A stretch of 64,000 nucleotides of DNA from JAHBXL01 sp964409775 (GCA_964409775.1 CAYPEI010000001.1:186001-250000), one strand, 5' to 3'; numbered from the stretch's first letter, positions 33,524 through 46,628 are shown. Program-made: numbers and translations. The notes: generated by a model from the sequence alone, not told the origin.

Positions 33524-34759
33524 ATGTCCACGCGCCCCAAGCCAGCAAAGTCGCTGATCACAAACGAGGAATATGCCGACCGTCGCCAGCGTGTCCTGAA
33601 AGCGCTGGGCGGATCGGTCGGGATCGTGTTCTCCGGCGATGGGCCGGGTCCGGCAATCGGCAAGTTCAGAAGCGATCCCACGTTCCGCTACCTCACCGGC
33701 CTGGAGAGCGAACTGGGCGCAGCGGTACTGTTCGATCCGACCGCCGAGGACCCCAGGCGGCGCATCTCGCTGTTCCTGCGCCCGATTGACCCGGAACTGG
33801 ACCGCTGGGACGGGTACCGCGAAATGATCGGCGAGACTCTGCGCAAACGCACCGGGTTTGCGACCGTCATGCGCACCGCTGCCCTGCCTCGGTCGATCGG
33901 AGTCGCCGCGCGGAGAGCGAAGAAGCTCGCCTGTCTCCATCCATTTGCTCCACACACATCGTCGGGCGTCAGCCCGGACCTGGCCGTCTTCCGCAAGTTG
34001 CAGGAGAAAGTCCCCGGGGTGAGCATCGAGGACCGCTCGATGCTGCTCCCGGAACTGCGAGCGATCAAGAGCGCGGCCGAGATTGAGTTGATGAAGCGGG
34101 CGGCCGCGGCAACGGCATTGGGCTACCGACAGGCGTTTGCCGTGCTTCGGCCCGGGGTTGGCGAGCGGACTGTGCAGCACGCGATGGAACGGGCCTATGT
34201 CGATGCGGGCGCGGAGGGTGTGGCCTATGGCTCGATCGTCGGGTCAGGCCTCAACGGCACCGTGCTGCACTATGTCGACAACAGTGGCGAGTGCCGCGAC
34301 GGCGATCTGCTGGTGATCGATTCCGGTGCGCAGTTCTGCGGATATGCCTGCGATGTCACACGGACGCTTCCGGTGAGCGGGAAGTTCACCAAGGATCAGC
34401 GCGATCTGTACAACGTGGTCCTGAACTCGCAACTCGCCGCGATCAAGGCGGCAAGGCCGGGCGCGCTGATGTGGGAGGTGGACAAAGCCGCCAGAGACAT
34501 CATCGAGAAGGCAGGTCTAGGCGATGCCTACATCCACGGGATCGGGCACCAACTCGGACTCGAGGTGCACGATGTCACGCCAGACGGTGCGCTCAAGCCT
34601 GGGATGGTCATTACGGTCGAGCCGGGTATCTACTTACCCGATCGTCGCGTGGGCATCCGCATCGAGGACGACATCCTCATCACCAGATCCGGCAATAGCA
34701 ACCTGACGAGCGCGATCCCCAAGTCCGTCGAGGATGTCGAAGCCGCGATGCGGCGATGA
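33524..34759 (+). CDS. pepP: Xaa-Pro aminopeptidase (M24 metallopeptidase)
   Basis: Cytoplasmic dinuclear metallopeptidase that removes an N-terminal residue preceding proline. The N-terminal domain (residues 10-175, with FRYLTGLESELGAAVLFDP) resembles aminopeptidase P. The pita-bread catalytic domain carries all five metal ligands: Asp266 and Asp277 in DSGAQFCGYACDVTRT, His342 in HGIGHQLGLEVHD, Glu366 in TVEPGIYLP and Glu381 in IRIEDDILI. 411 residues, close to the family norm of ~440. The gene stands alone; it converges with the SCO1 gene. Confidence 0.94.
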   Translation: MSTRPKPAKSLITNEEYADRRQRVLKALGGSVGIVFSGDGPGPAIGKFRSDPTFRYLTGLESELGAAVLFDPTAEDPRRRISLFLRPIDPELDRWDGYREMIGETLRKRTGFATVMRTAALPRSIGVAARRAKKLACLHPFAPHTSSGVSPDLAVFRKLQEKVPGVSIEDRSMLLPELRAIKSAAEIELMKRAAAATALGYRQAFAVLRPGVGERTVQHAMERAYVDAGAEGVAYGSIVGSGLNGTVLHYVDNSGECRDGDLLVIDSGAQFCGYACDVTRTLPVSGKFTKDQRDLYNVVLNSQLAAIKAARPGALMWEVDKAARDIIEKAGLGDAYIHGIGHQLGLEVHDVTPDGALKPGMVITVEPGIYLPDRRVGIRIEDDILITRSGNSNLTSAIPKSVEDVEAAMRR

Positions 34760-34833
34760 CGATGAGCCGCGGTCGGTGCAGGAGGATCCACGCTCGAACG
34801 CGCTCAAGACTCGAGCCACGCTTCACATGTTCT

Positions 34834-34853
34834 GCCGTGGGATCCCACACGGC
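34834..34853. terminator. Possible bidirectional hairpin between pepP and the SCO1 gene
   Basis: GCCGTG at 34834 pairs with CACGGC ending at 34853, flanking a smaller TGGGATCCCA palindrome; the two structures compete. It touches the stop of the SCO1 gene (TAG, complement 34853-34855) and lies 74 bases past pepP. No T-run, so this is tentative. Confidence 0.35.
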
Positions 34854-35533
34854 TATGGCTGGGGGAGGGTTCGGGCCAGTCGCCGGGCATCATCGAGCAG
34901 CACCTCGAGGTTCACCGGATCGGTCGGGCGGTACAGGCTCTTCACCTGAACATCGGGTCCGATCAGTACGAACCACGATGGGTGGATGATATTGCTCATG
35001 ACCGAACCATCCGGCAGCGTGATCGGATTGGTGGCATCGTCGGTCAGCGCAAACTTGAGCCCGCCCGTGACAATGCGATCGACCTCCGCCTTCTCACCCG
35101 TCAGGAGGGTCCAGTTGGCCGGGTCAGCGTTGTGCAGACGGGCAAACTCGCGGAGCGCCTCGGGCGTGTCGTGAACCGGATCCACGCTGATCGATAGAAA
35201 GTGAACCCGCTCGCCTTTGAGCGCGATGCTCAGCCCTTCCATCTTCTCCATCAGCGTGGGGCACACGAACGGGCAATGCGTGAAGGCGAAGTTGACAATC
35301 GTCACGCGACCCTTCAGGTTGTCTCGGGTGAACGGCCGCCCGTCCTGATCGACAAGGCGGAAGTCCGGGATCTCAAGAGCCGGCGCCGATGGAGCGGGAC
35401 GCTCCCCTGCGGCCGAAACGCCATTGTCGATCCAGGCCTGACGCATCTGGGCAAGCCGGTACAGCGCCAGCGCGGAGACGAAGAAAACCACGAGTCCCAT
35501 CACTGCGGCGATCTTCAGAAAACGGGGCATCAT
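34853..35533 (-). CDS. SCO1/SenC/PrrC-family copper/thiol protein
   Basis: 226 residues anchored by an N-terminal membrane helix (IAAVMGLVVFFVSALALY), with a thioredoxin-fold periplasmic domain. Copper ligands are conserved: Cys87 and Cys91 in HCPFVCPT and His184 in IIHPSWFVLI. SCO proteins deliver copper to the CuA site of cytochrome c oxidase or act as thiol oxidoreductases. FLSISVDPVHDTPEAL is the other family hallmark. No cytochrome oxidase genes are in the window. AGGAT just before the first of two ATGs supports this start. Confidence 0.92.
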   Translation of the reverse strand: MMPRFLKIAAVMGLVVFFVSALALYRLAQMRQAWIDNGVSAAGERPAPSAPALEIPDFRLVDQDGRPFTRDNLKGRVTIVNFAFTHCPFVCPTLMEKMEGLSIALKGERVHFLSISVDPVHDTPEALREFARLHNADPANWTLLTGEKAEVDRIVTGGLKFALTDDATNPITLPDGSVMSNIIHPSWFVLIGPDVQVKSLYRPTDPVNLEVLLDDARRLARTLPQP

Positions 35534-35673
35534 GCGATCCTAGGGCGTTTCGACCCATCGCGGCGATTCGTGCTCGATACCTGCCTGCGGTCAGCCATGG
35601 ACTGTGGTTCCAGCCGGTGCGTCGCTGCTGCCGTCAGCATGCCGCGGCCTCCCGCCCGTGGTACCATCTCCTC

Positions 35674-36501
35674 ATGAGTGAGACCGCGGCGACGGCGACG
35701 ACAAGCACAAAGCGTGGACGCAAGCAGGTCGTTGTGGATGCGGCCGCGGCGCCTCCGACGTCCGAATCTGTCAAGCAGCAGCCCGAAGTCGGTACCGAGT
35801 TACTCGGCGGCATCGAAGCGCTGCTCTTCAGCGTCGACAAGCCGCTCGGCTGGGCGAGGATTGCGGCGGCGGTGGGGTTGATCGATGCCGAAGAGGCGGC
35901 CAGGGCCGCGGCGGACGAAGGAGCTTTGGACGATCTGCCTGCCTCGCCGGAATCCGGCCCGCTCGCGACGGAGATTCGGTCTTCGAAGGCAAAGGGGGCC
36001 AAGCGAGGCGCCGGGCCGTCTGTGGTCATCCGCGAGGCGGTTAATCGCCTGAACGAGGTCTATGAGCACACCGGCCGGGCGTTCCGCATCGAGGCGGTCG
36101 CCGGCGGCTATCGCGTCATGACCCTTGCCAGCCACGCTGCGGTGCTCGAAAGATTCCACGGCGTCCGCGAGCGCAGTGCACTGAGCAAGGCCGCCATCGA
36201 GACATTGGCGATCATCGCGTACAAGCAGCCGCTCACGCGTGCCGGGCTCGAGGCCATCCGCGGCGTGGCCTGCGGAGAAATCCTCCGGGCGTTGCTCGAA
36301 CGGCGGCTGATTACGATCGTCGGCCGGGCGGAGGAACTCGGTCGGCCGATCCTCTACGGGACCAACAAGCGATTCCTGGAGACGTTCGGGCTTGGGAGCC
36401 TGAAAGACCTCCCGACAGTCGAGGAGTTCCGCATGCGGGCACGTGGAGAGGGGTCTTCGGAAGCGGATTCGGACGAACCGAAGCCGGACGAAGCCGAATA
36501 G
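35674..36501 (+). CDS. scpB: Segregation and condensation protein B with inserted linker
   Basis: ScpB works with ScpA and SMC in chromosome condensation and segregation. The two winged-helix domains are seen in GGIEALLFSVDKPLGWARIA, IREAVNRLNEVYEHTGRAFRIEAVAGGYR split over strands, and SALSKAAIETLAIIAYKQPLTRAGLEAIRGV followed by LLERRLITIVGRAEELGRPILYGTNKRFLETFGL, a diagnostic ScpB block. The protein is 275 residues against the usual ~190; the excess is a ~38-residue N-terminal tail and an Ala/Gly/Lys-rich stretch at about 75-115 that splits the first winged helix. scpA is not in the window. Confidence 0.9.
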   Translation: MSETAATATTSTKRGRKQVVVDAAAAPPTSESVKQQPEVGTELLGGIEALLFSVDKPLGWARIAAAVGLIDAEEAARAAADEGALDDLPASPESGPLATEIRSSKAKGAKRGAGPSVVIREAVNRLNEVYEHTGRAFRIEAVAGGYRVMTLASHAAVLERFHGVRERSALSKAAIETLAIIAYKQPLTRAGLEAIRGVACGEILRALLERRLITIVGRAEELGRPILYGTNKRFLETFGLGSLKDLPTVEEFRMRARGEGSSEADSDEPKPDEAE

Positions 36502-36607
36502 GTTCGGTGCGGTACAACCTGAAGGGCATTGTCCGGGATAGGGGTGGTTCGGGGCGGGGTGGGCATTGCCCTCAGTCGCCCAGGGGGCGCATCGACAGGA
36601 GCGGAGC

Positions 36608-38113
36608 ATGGTCTATCGCAGCAATGCGCGGAGTGGGTGCTTGGCGTGGACGCTGGCCATTGGGTCAATCGCCGTGGCATGCTCGCCGGCATGGGCCCAG
36701 CAGCCGCGGCGGCCGGGCCAGCAACCCAAGGAACCAGCCCAGCCGGCGCAGCCTCAGCAACCGGCAACGCCAACGCCGGATCTGACTCCAGCACCCGCAC
36801 CCGCCCCCACACCCGATCCTGCCGCGCCCGCCCCAGCGCCCGCCCAGCCGGCACCGATGAAGCCCGCCGTGCCCACGACGACCGGCACGCCCGCGACGCC
36901 GGCCAAGCCGCAGCCTTCCGCAGTGCCCGCGCCGCCGGTGCCCGTGCCGACGGGCCCATCCTTCCTCGACAACGTCATCAAGCCCGGCCGGACGCGAAAC
37001 TGGACGCTCCAGCCGCAGGTCCACCTGGCCTCCTATCAGACCGACCCGAACAAGTTGGGGAAGCCCGGATACAAGGAACTGCAGGTCATCAAACTGAAGT
37101 TCGAGACGGCCGCGGTAGTGTTCCCGGTACCCTATGGCTCGGCCTCGCACCGCGCGGATTCCGAGGCGGTCAAGGGCACGCTCTACTTTGACGACAAGCC
37201 CGTCGACTCTGAAATCGACTTCGCCGACAACTACGCCGCGGGCACGCGGCTCGCTCGCTGGGAAATGGTCAAGCGCGAAGGCCGTGAACTCGATCTCAAA
37301 CTCGAGATCCCCATGACCTGCTGGGAAACGGTGTTCGACGAAAAGGCCGCGGAGAAAGCGATCTGGCCCGCCGGCGGTGTGTGGCCCGGCGAGGCGCAAT
37401 CCACCTTCGGGCCGCAACTGGGCGTCGATTACCAGGCGCCGTCGATCGCCGAGGCGATTTCTCGTTGGACCGGCGGAAACGATCCCAAGAAACTGAAGCC
37501 GGTCGCCTTGGCGAAGTTCCTCGCTGCCAAGGTCATGGACGCCACGCAGCCGTCGGGTCTTGGCCAGGTGACTGCACGGAACGGAGAGTTGGAGGGTTTC
37601 GAACTGCAGGGAGCGTCGCGCACGCTGGATCTCGGCCGCGGCAGCGAGCACGACATCGCGTGCCTGCTCTGCGCGGTCTACCGCGCTGCGGGCCTTCCAG
37701 CCCGAACGGTGATCGGCTATGACGTGAAAGAGAGCAAGGGCGAGGACTCGGGCTTCCTCAAGAGCAAGGGGTCCGCGAAGGTCCGGTCCTGGGTCGAGTT
37801 CTACCTCTTCGATGAGTCGGCGAACAAGGGGATCTGGGTGCCGGTGGACATTGTCCGGGCACGCAAGAGCAGCAGCAAGGCGCCCGCCTTGGATCGCCCT
37901 TGGAAGTACTTCGGCAGCAACGAGGATCTTGACGATGTGATGCCGATCGCATTCCAGTATCACCCGCCGACCACGGTGGTCGCCCACGGCTCCTATGCGT
38001 TCTGGGGCTGGCTCACGACGCCGACGCTCCAGCAGGGCGCGACCCAGTACATCCAGTTCCAGTCGATGAGCACGCCCACCCGCGGCAAGCCGAAGCAGCC
38101 GACAAAGGAATGA
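36608..38113 (+). CDS. Exported transglutaminase-fold protein with missing catalytic residues
   Basis: 501-residue exported protein: signal peptide ending at PAWAQ (residue 31), a Pro/Ala/Gln-rich disordered stretch to ~115, a beta-rich region to ~270, and a transglutaminase-like core at about 300-415. The core reads LGRGSEHDIACLLCAVYRAAGLPARTVIGYDV and VRSWVEFYLF...WVPVD across two blocks, but Glu347 is where the catalytic Cys belongs (G-x-C-x-D) and Arg393 replaces the His of HAW; only Asp414 remains. The protein is therefore probably non-enzymatic, perhaps a binding module. The final residues are basic and Pro-rich. AGGAG upstream of the ATG fits. Confidence 0.78.
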   Translation: MVYRSNARSGCLAWTLAIGSIAVACSPAWAQQPRRPGQQPKEPAQPAQPQQPATPTPDLTPAPAPAPTPDPAAPAPAPAQPAPMKPAVPTTTGTPATPAKPQPSAVPAPPVPVPTGPSFLDNVIKPGRTRNWTLQPQVHLASYQTDPNKLGKPGYKELQVIKLKFETAAVVFPVPYGSASHRADSEAVKGTLYFDDKPVDSEIDFADNYAAGTRLARWEMVKREGRELDLKLEIPMTCWETVFDEKAAEKAIWPAGGVWPGEAQSTFGPQLGVDYQAPSIAEAISRWTGGNDPKKLKPVALAKFLAAKVMDATQPSGLGQVTARNGELEGFELQGASRTLDLGRGSEHDIACLLCAVYRAAGLPARTVIGYDVKESKGEDSGFLKSKGSAKVRSWVEFYLFDESANKGIWVPVDIVRARKSSSKAPALDRPWKYFGSNEDLDDVMPIAFQYHPPTTVVAHGSYAFWGWLTTPTLQQGATQYIQFQSMSTPTRGKPKQPTKE

Positions 38114-38179
38114 TCACTCGCAAGGAGTGGTCAGGTCACGCGGCGCACCGTTGCCCGATGTGACATCAATCGCACCCGC

Positions 38180-38965
38180 TCACGGCCAGTCAGGCCGCGG
38201 CAGGAACGTGTAGTTCGGGGTCGTGTTCACAATACCCTGCGGCACGCGGAGAAGCGTTCCGACATGGAAGTCCAGGAACAGAAGGTTTGCATCGACGCGA
38301 TTGGAATTATACCACCGGTGCTTGCGGTCCCCGTTCTGTTGGTAGTTGTAGATGGTGTGCGAGCCCAGCACCCAGGTCTTGGTGATGTCCAGCACGTAGG
38401 GCATCTTCCCGCCGTCCTGGGGAATGAGGGTGGTCCGCTGCTCGCCATCAAGAGCGTGGTCATTCAGCGTGTAACTCGAACCGAGCAGGTCATACATGCT
38501 CAGCACGTAGCCGATGCCCGGCACCTCTCCACCTTTGTCTGACGGAGACTTGTACATCTCGAGTTCAAAGGGCTGGTCATCCGAGTCCGGCGGCACATCC
38601 TTGTCGACAACGTATCGGTTCAGCGGTCGACGCTCCGCGCCGTAGGTGTTGATGCCGTACGCGGGCAGAGAGCCCTTCTTGCCGCCGAAGAGCGCGCCGA
38701 TGTTGGTCACGTAGCCGCCGCCGATGTCGACCCGCACCTGGGGCAGCGTGTTGTCATAGTCCTGCATGTACAGCGACAGGCCGATTCCCAGTTGCTGCAG
38801 GCGGGAGGCGCACACGGTCGCACGGGCCGCGTTCCGCGCCGAGCCCAGCGCCGGAAGGAGCAGCCCGACGAGCAGCGCGATGATCGCGATGACGACGAGC
38901 AACTCAATGAGCGTGAAGCCGCGTCGGGTACGGGACGATTCGGTTCGATTTGGCGTGGAGGTCAT
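38180..38965 (-). CDS. Type II secretion/type IV pilin-like pseudopilin
   Basis: 261-residue protein with a prepilin leader ending TRRG and the cleavage/methylation signature GFTLIELLVVIAIIALLVGL, followed by ALGSARNAARATVCASRLQQLGIGLSLYMQDYDN, the conserved N-terminal helix of planctomycete pseudopilins. The C-terminal part has LFLDFHVGTLLRVPQG, a 'DGHV'-like motif frequent in this group. Planctomycetes encode many such proteins; most have no known partner. It follows the phosphatase gene by one base and is probably co-transcribed with it. Confidence 0.92.
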   Translation of the reverse strand: MTSTPNRTESSRTRRGFTLIELLVVIAIIALLVGLLLPALGSARNAARATVCASRLQQLGIGLSLYMQDYDNTLPQVRVDIGGGYVTNIGALFGGKKGSLPAYGINTYGAERRPLNRYVVDKDVPPDSDDQPFELEMYKSPSDKGGEVPGIGYVLSMYDLLGSSYTLNDHALDGEQRTTLIPQDGGKMPYVLDITKTWVLGSHTIYNYQQNGDRKHRWYNSNRVDANLLFLDFHVGTLLRVPQGIVNTTPNYTFLPRPDWP

Positions 38966-38966
38966 T

Positions 38967-39500
38967 TCAGGCTTCAACGGAGCGGGGAAAGATGTGGTCG
39001 AGCAGACACAGCGATGTACGGTGGACCATCTCAAATCCCAAGTCGACCCCATCGGGCCCACCATGATACGGATCGGGGACATCCAGGTTCCCTCCTGACA
39101 TTGAAACGTTTTTGGTATCTGACCGGATCGCCGGATCAAACGTGCGGAACAGGAAAGCCTTGCCCGGCGGTGCGCCGGCATCTCGCATGCTCGCGAGATT
39201 CTGTGCGTCCATCGCCAGCAAGAGGTCGAAGCGGACGAAGTCCATTTCAGGGTTCAACCGCCGCGCACGAGAGCGGAGCAGGATGCCATGGCGACGGGCG
39301 ACCTCAATCGTGCGCGGATCGGGAGACTCACCGATGTGCCAGCCGCTTGTGCCGCACGATTCAATAGCGAGCCTGTCCGCCACTCCGCGCTGCGCCGCAA
39401 GATGCGAAAACACACCCTGCGCCAGCGGCGACCGGCAGATGTTCCCCAAACAGACAAAGAGCACCGATCGGACGTGGCGAACATCAGGCACGGGAGTCAT
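38967..39500 (-). CDS. Low-molecular-weight protein-tyrosine phosphatase
   Basis: 177 residues. The P-loop Cys17-LGNIC-Arg23-Ser (VCLGNICRSP) and the general-acid Asp143 in VPDPYHGG identify the LMW-PTP family. Family members remove phosphate from tyrosine; relatives act in capsule or exopolysaccharide control or as arsenate reductases. The P-loop Cys pair C17/C22 is typical of the phosphatases. It overlaps the upstream glycosyltransferase-like gene by four bases (ATGA), which hints at a link to envelope polysaccharide. Confidence 0.92.
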   Translation of the reverse strand: MTPVPDVRHVRSVLFVCLGNICRSPLAQGVFSHLAAQRGVADRLAIESCGTSGWHIGESPDPRTIEVARRHGILLRSRARRLNPEMDFVRFDLLLAMDAQNLASMRDAGAPPGKAFLFRTFDPAIRSDTKNVSMSGGNLDVPDPYHGGPDGVDLGFEMVHRTSLCLLDHIFPRSVEA

Positions 39501-40702
39501 CGGGCCACGTCCGTGAGGGAGCCGGGAACGGGCAGGCCCGGCCGAATGACCGGGACGTTGGCCCGCTCGCGCCAGAGATCCAGCAGCGTCCGGCGGAACG
39601 CGTCTGCGTGACGGAGTTCCGTCGCGTGCGCCGCCATGCGATGAGCGATGTTCGCCCGCGCAGGCGCATCGCTCGCCAACTCGAACAGTTTGCCCGCAAC
39701 CGCGCGGATCGACCCGTCCCGAGCGATGCACTCCGGCACGTGTGCGAGCGCGCCAGTTGAAACAGGATGCGCTGCCGCGGCGACCGGCACGCCCGCGCCG
39801 ATGCACACACCGAGCATCGTCGGCCCCGATGTCAACTCGCCGTTCTCGCGGACATCCCACAGCGCCACATCGGCCGCGGGAAGAATGTGCTCCAAAGGAT
39901 GCGATGTCTCGACGAGTCCCCATCGGCGGCCGTGCCCGGCGACAAAGCGTGCGCCTCGCCTCGCGTTGACGGCGCCCCGCGGAACCACACCGGTGATGCG
40001 GACACCGCCGACGTGCTGGAGGCCGACCTGGAAGGCGAACCGCATCGCATCGCCGGCAATCGGGGGATCCGCCAGCAGCACCACGGCAATATCCCGGTCG
40101 CCGAGGCCAAGCGCCCGCCGCGCTTCGGTCCGCTTCGCGTGGTCCACCGGCGGAGGGAGCGGCGGTGCGGGCGAAAGCCGGATATTGTCGCGCATTCTCA
40201 AGGCACCGCGGCCTGAACTGGCCGTTGGCGCCCAGGCATCTCGCGTGTGAAGATCCAGCGTGAGCAGCGTGGTGTCGTCGAGCGCCCGCTCCTCTGGAGT
40301 CTTGCTCAGCCGAGATGCATCCGAGCGCCGGAGAACGTCCGGGAGGGGCGGTCGTGCGAGCAAACCGCAGCGCGGAATGATCCGCTTCCCGAATGCCGCG
40401 CGCGCTGCGCCAAGCATCCGGACCGACCAGCACTGCACCAGGTCCGGCGTGGCCAGTCCCACTTCGTCGGTGCGGTGTTCCAAGAGTCGGCGCAGACCCC
40501 TGCCGGCTGACTCGGCCCGTCCGAGCACAGTCCCAACACGATCAGTCGTACGCAGTCCCAGTTCTGCGGCCGAACGTTCCCCGGCGGAATCGGTGACCAG
40601 CCAGAGTGCGTGCTCTGCCCCGGCAATGCTCATCGCTGCGCGGCACGCGATCGCCGACTCGCAGCCGTCATGAGGATCAAGGAGATGGAGGATGCGCAGC
40701 AT
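39497..40702 (-). CDS. Glycosyltransferase-like protein, GT-B fold
   Basis: 401 residues, no membrane segment. The start MLRILHLLDPHDGCESAIACRAAMSI looks like the N-terminal Rossmann half of GT4-type enzymes, and the C-terminal part has EHILPAADVALWDVRENGELTSGPTMLGVCIGAGVPVAAA, the position where GT-B enzymes place 'P..E..G....EA.A.G.PV'. The usual EX7E glutamates are not clearly present, so activity is uncertain. I call the fold, not the donor or acceptor. It is coupled by ATGA to the LMW phosphatase and lies downstream of secA on the same strand. Confidence 0.6.
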   Translation of the reverse strand: MLRILHLLDPHDGCESAIACRAAMSIAGAEHALWLVTDSAGERSAAELGLRTTDRVGTVLGRAESAGRGLRRLLEHRTDEVGLATPDLVQCWSVRMLGAARAAFGKRIIPRCGLLARPPLPDVLRRSDASRLSKTPEERALDDTTLLTLDLHTRDAWAPTASSGRGALRMRDNIRLSPAPPLPPPVDHAKRTEARRALGLGDRDIAVVLLADPPIAGDAMRFAFQVGLQHVGGVRITGVVPRGAVNARRGARFVAGHGRRWGLVETSHPLEHILPAADVALWDVRENGELTSGPTMLGVCIGAGVPVAAAAHPVSTGALAHVPECIARDGSIRAVAGKLFELASDAPARANIAHRMAAHATELRHADAFRRTLLDLWRERANVPVIRPGLPVPGSLTDVAR

Positions 40703-40779
40703 GAGCGAATGAGCGGAATGCGACGAATGTCGCCGTAATCGAAACCGTCGGCGGAAAGGAAGTCAGTCGGAGGAACGGA

Positions 40780-45174
<4,395 letters not shown>

Positions 45175-45384
45175 GGTGCGGGTCTTTCGAGAATGTCCTG
45201 CGATCGCTCGCGCCGAGCGCGGCGGCGATCACAGCGTGAAAAGCGGAAGAGATTCGTCAAGCGATGATGGTCTCGTCGACGACGGTGAATGCGCGGGTCG
45301 AAACGGGCTCCCGAAAGGGACACGCATCGCGCTGCGATTCATGACACGCTGAAACTGGGGATAAAGGGGTACTGAGAAGCGAAC

Positions 45385-45780
45385 TCAGCACTGCGGCGGC
45401 GGCAGGTTCAGCAGCGCCTCCCGAACCCGGCACTGCGATGCGGTAGACGCCTCGCCGATGGGGGAGTCAGCACCCGGTAGGGGCAACATCGCAAAGACCC
45501 GACGGGTGTCGAACCCACCCAGTCCGGCAAACTTGACGCTCGAGGGCTTGGTCGGCGAAGTGGGCCGCGATTCGGCTTTGGGCGACTGACGCAGAGTGGC
45601 CGGCTCGGCCCAACGCGTCTCGCCCAGCGACTGCCGGACCGGCAGGGAATCCCGCTGTCCGGTTGCCAGAACCAGCGTCACCAGCACCAGCAGCGTGGTA
45701 CCGCTCAATGGGGCCACGCGGCCACGCCCGCCCGTGCAGGGACTCCGGTCAGCAGGTTGTGATTGAGAGAAGAGCGGCAT
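45385..45780 (-). CDS. Small hypothetical membrane-anchored protein
   Basis: 131 residues (MPLFSQSQPADRSP onward) with one hydrophobic segment TTLLVLVTLVLATG near residue 28-41 and a Pro/Ser/Arg-rich remainder ending NLPPPQC. I do not recognise it. A GGGGG run lies six bases before the ATG. It sits alone upstream of secA and divergent from the TSCPD gene. The absence of any known domain and the loose composition leave some doubt that it is a gene. Confidence 0.5.
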   Translation of the reverse strand: MPLFSQSQPADRSPCTGGRGRVAPLSGTTLLVLVTLVLATGQRDSLPVRQSLGETRWAEPATLRQSPKAESRPTSPTKPSSVKFAGLGGFDTRRVFAMLPLPGADSPIGEASTASQCRVREALLNLPPPQC

Positions 45781-46149
45781 GCGGTCCCCCAACTGTATCG
45801 GCAAAGCCCGTGCCGGACGCTATTTGGGGAGGTCACACCAGTTCGTTGTCCAAAGTCGTGTGTGGATAAGTCTGCCGAATCCCCTCCGATGGCCGCTACC
45901 CGCCGATCTGGCCTTGACGAAGTCTTTGCGGACTTGCCACGTTCAACAGGGACTGATATTCTGTGCCCCCGCCGGTCGGTCAACCGATACGGCACTACGC
46001 CTTGTGGTTATGAGCCAAGGACGGACAGAATTGTACTACTGCTTGGGGCCATTCTCGCCCAGGCAGAGGGTTGGTGTTCGCGTCCCGTGTGTTATCCGGG
46101 CGATCCGTATGGATGTGGATCCGGCCCTGTTGCCGGGGGAGACCAGGCG
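45781..46149. other. 369-base intergenic region between divergent genes
   Basis: Between the small hypothetical protein (leftward) and the TSCPD gene (rightward). The frame leading into the TSCPD gene is open throughout, but its translation has no similarity I can see to reductase sequence and no convincing ribosome site, so I treat it as non-coding. Apart from a weak B12-box-like stretch at 46132-46148 (discussed as a finding) no regulatory element is evident. Confidence 0.5.
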
Positions 46150-46506
46150 ATGCTCGCGACACGACAGGTACTGCCGACAACACGTTCCTCGGTGACTCAC
46201 AAGTTCTGCGTCGGTGGGCACGAGGGCTATCTGACAGTGGGGTTCCACCCGGATGGTCGACCCGGGGAGATTTTCATCAAGATGGCGAAGGAAGGCTCGA
46301 CGATGTCGGGCATGTGCCAGGCCTTCTGTCGGGCGTTCAGCCTCGCGCTGCAGTACGGGCTTTCTCTCGACGACGCGGTGCTGCGGTTCCGGGGCATGCG
46401 ATTCGAGCCGATGGGGCACACCAGCAATCCGGAGATTCCGGAATGCTCCAGCATCGTCGATTATGTCGCGAGGTTCCTCGAGTTGAACTACGGCGAAGGC
46501 CGCTGA
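46150..46506 (+). CDS. Stand-alone TSCPD domain of B12-dependent ribonucleotide reductase
   Basis: 118 residues matching the C-terminal domain of adenosylcobalamin-dependent (class II) ribonucleotide reductase: VLPTTRSSVTHKFCVGGHEGYLTVGFHPDGRPGEIFIKMAKEGSTMSG, in two blocks, then LALQYGLSLDDAVLRF, RFEPMGHTSNPEIP and SIVDYVARFLEL. In full-length enzymes this module follows the catalytic barrel; here it is encoded alone, with GGAG upstream of the ATG, so it may pair with a reductase encoded elsewhere or be a remnant. The reading frame has no internal stop and is compositionally normal. Convergent with the GAPDH gene. Confidence 0.85.
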   Translation: MLATRQVLPTTRSSVTHKFCVGGHEGYLTVGFHPDGRPGEIFIKMAKEGSTMSGMCQAFCRAFSLALQYGLSLDDAVLRFRGMRFEPMGHTSNPEIPECSSIVDYVARFLELNYGEGR

Positions 46507-46628
46507 AGGCTGCTCTCGGCGGTTCGTGGCTGCTTGGCGCGCCGAGTCAGCGCAGGAAGTTCGGCCGCGGCCGATAGCCGCACTCCGCGTCTCCAAGCGT
46601 TGCTGGTTCACGTGGTTCGCGGTCGCGG

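Noticed and set aside
39501..40433. Upstream extension of the LMW phosphatase frame
   Set aside because: It lies inside the glycosyltransferase-like gene in another frame; the phosphatase start at 39500 overlaps that gene's stop as ATGA.
45914..45960. Promoter-like TTGACG and GATATT in the 45.8-46.1 kb gap
   Set aside because: The two boxes are 35 bases apart, too far for a sigma-70 type promoter.
45763..46149. N-terminal extension of the TSCPD gene through an open frame
   Set aside because: No ribosome site, no similarity to reductase sequence and atypical composition; the ATG at 46150 starts just before the conserved domain.
46507..46628. Terminator between the TSCPD and gap genes
   Set aside because: Only a CTCGGC/GCCGAG pairing with a 20-base loop is present; too weak to call.
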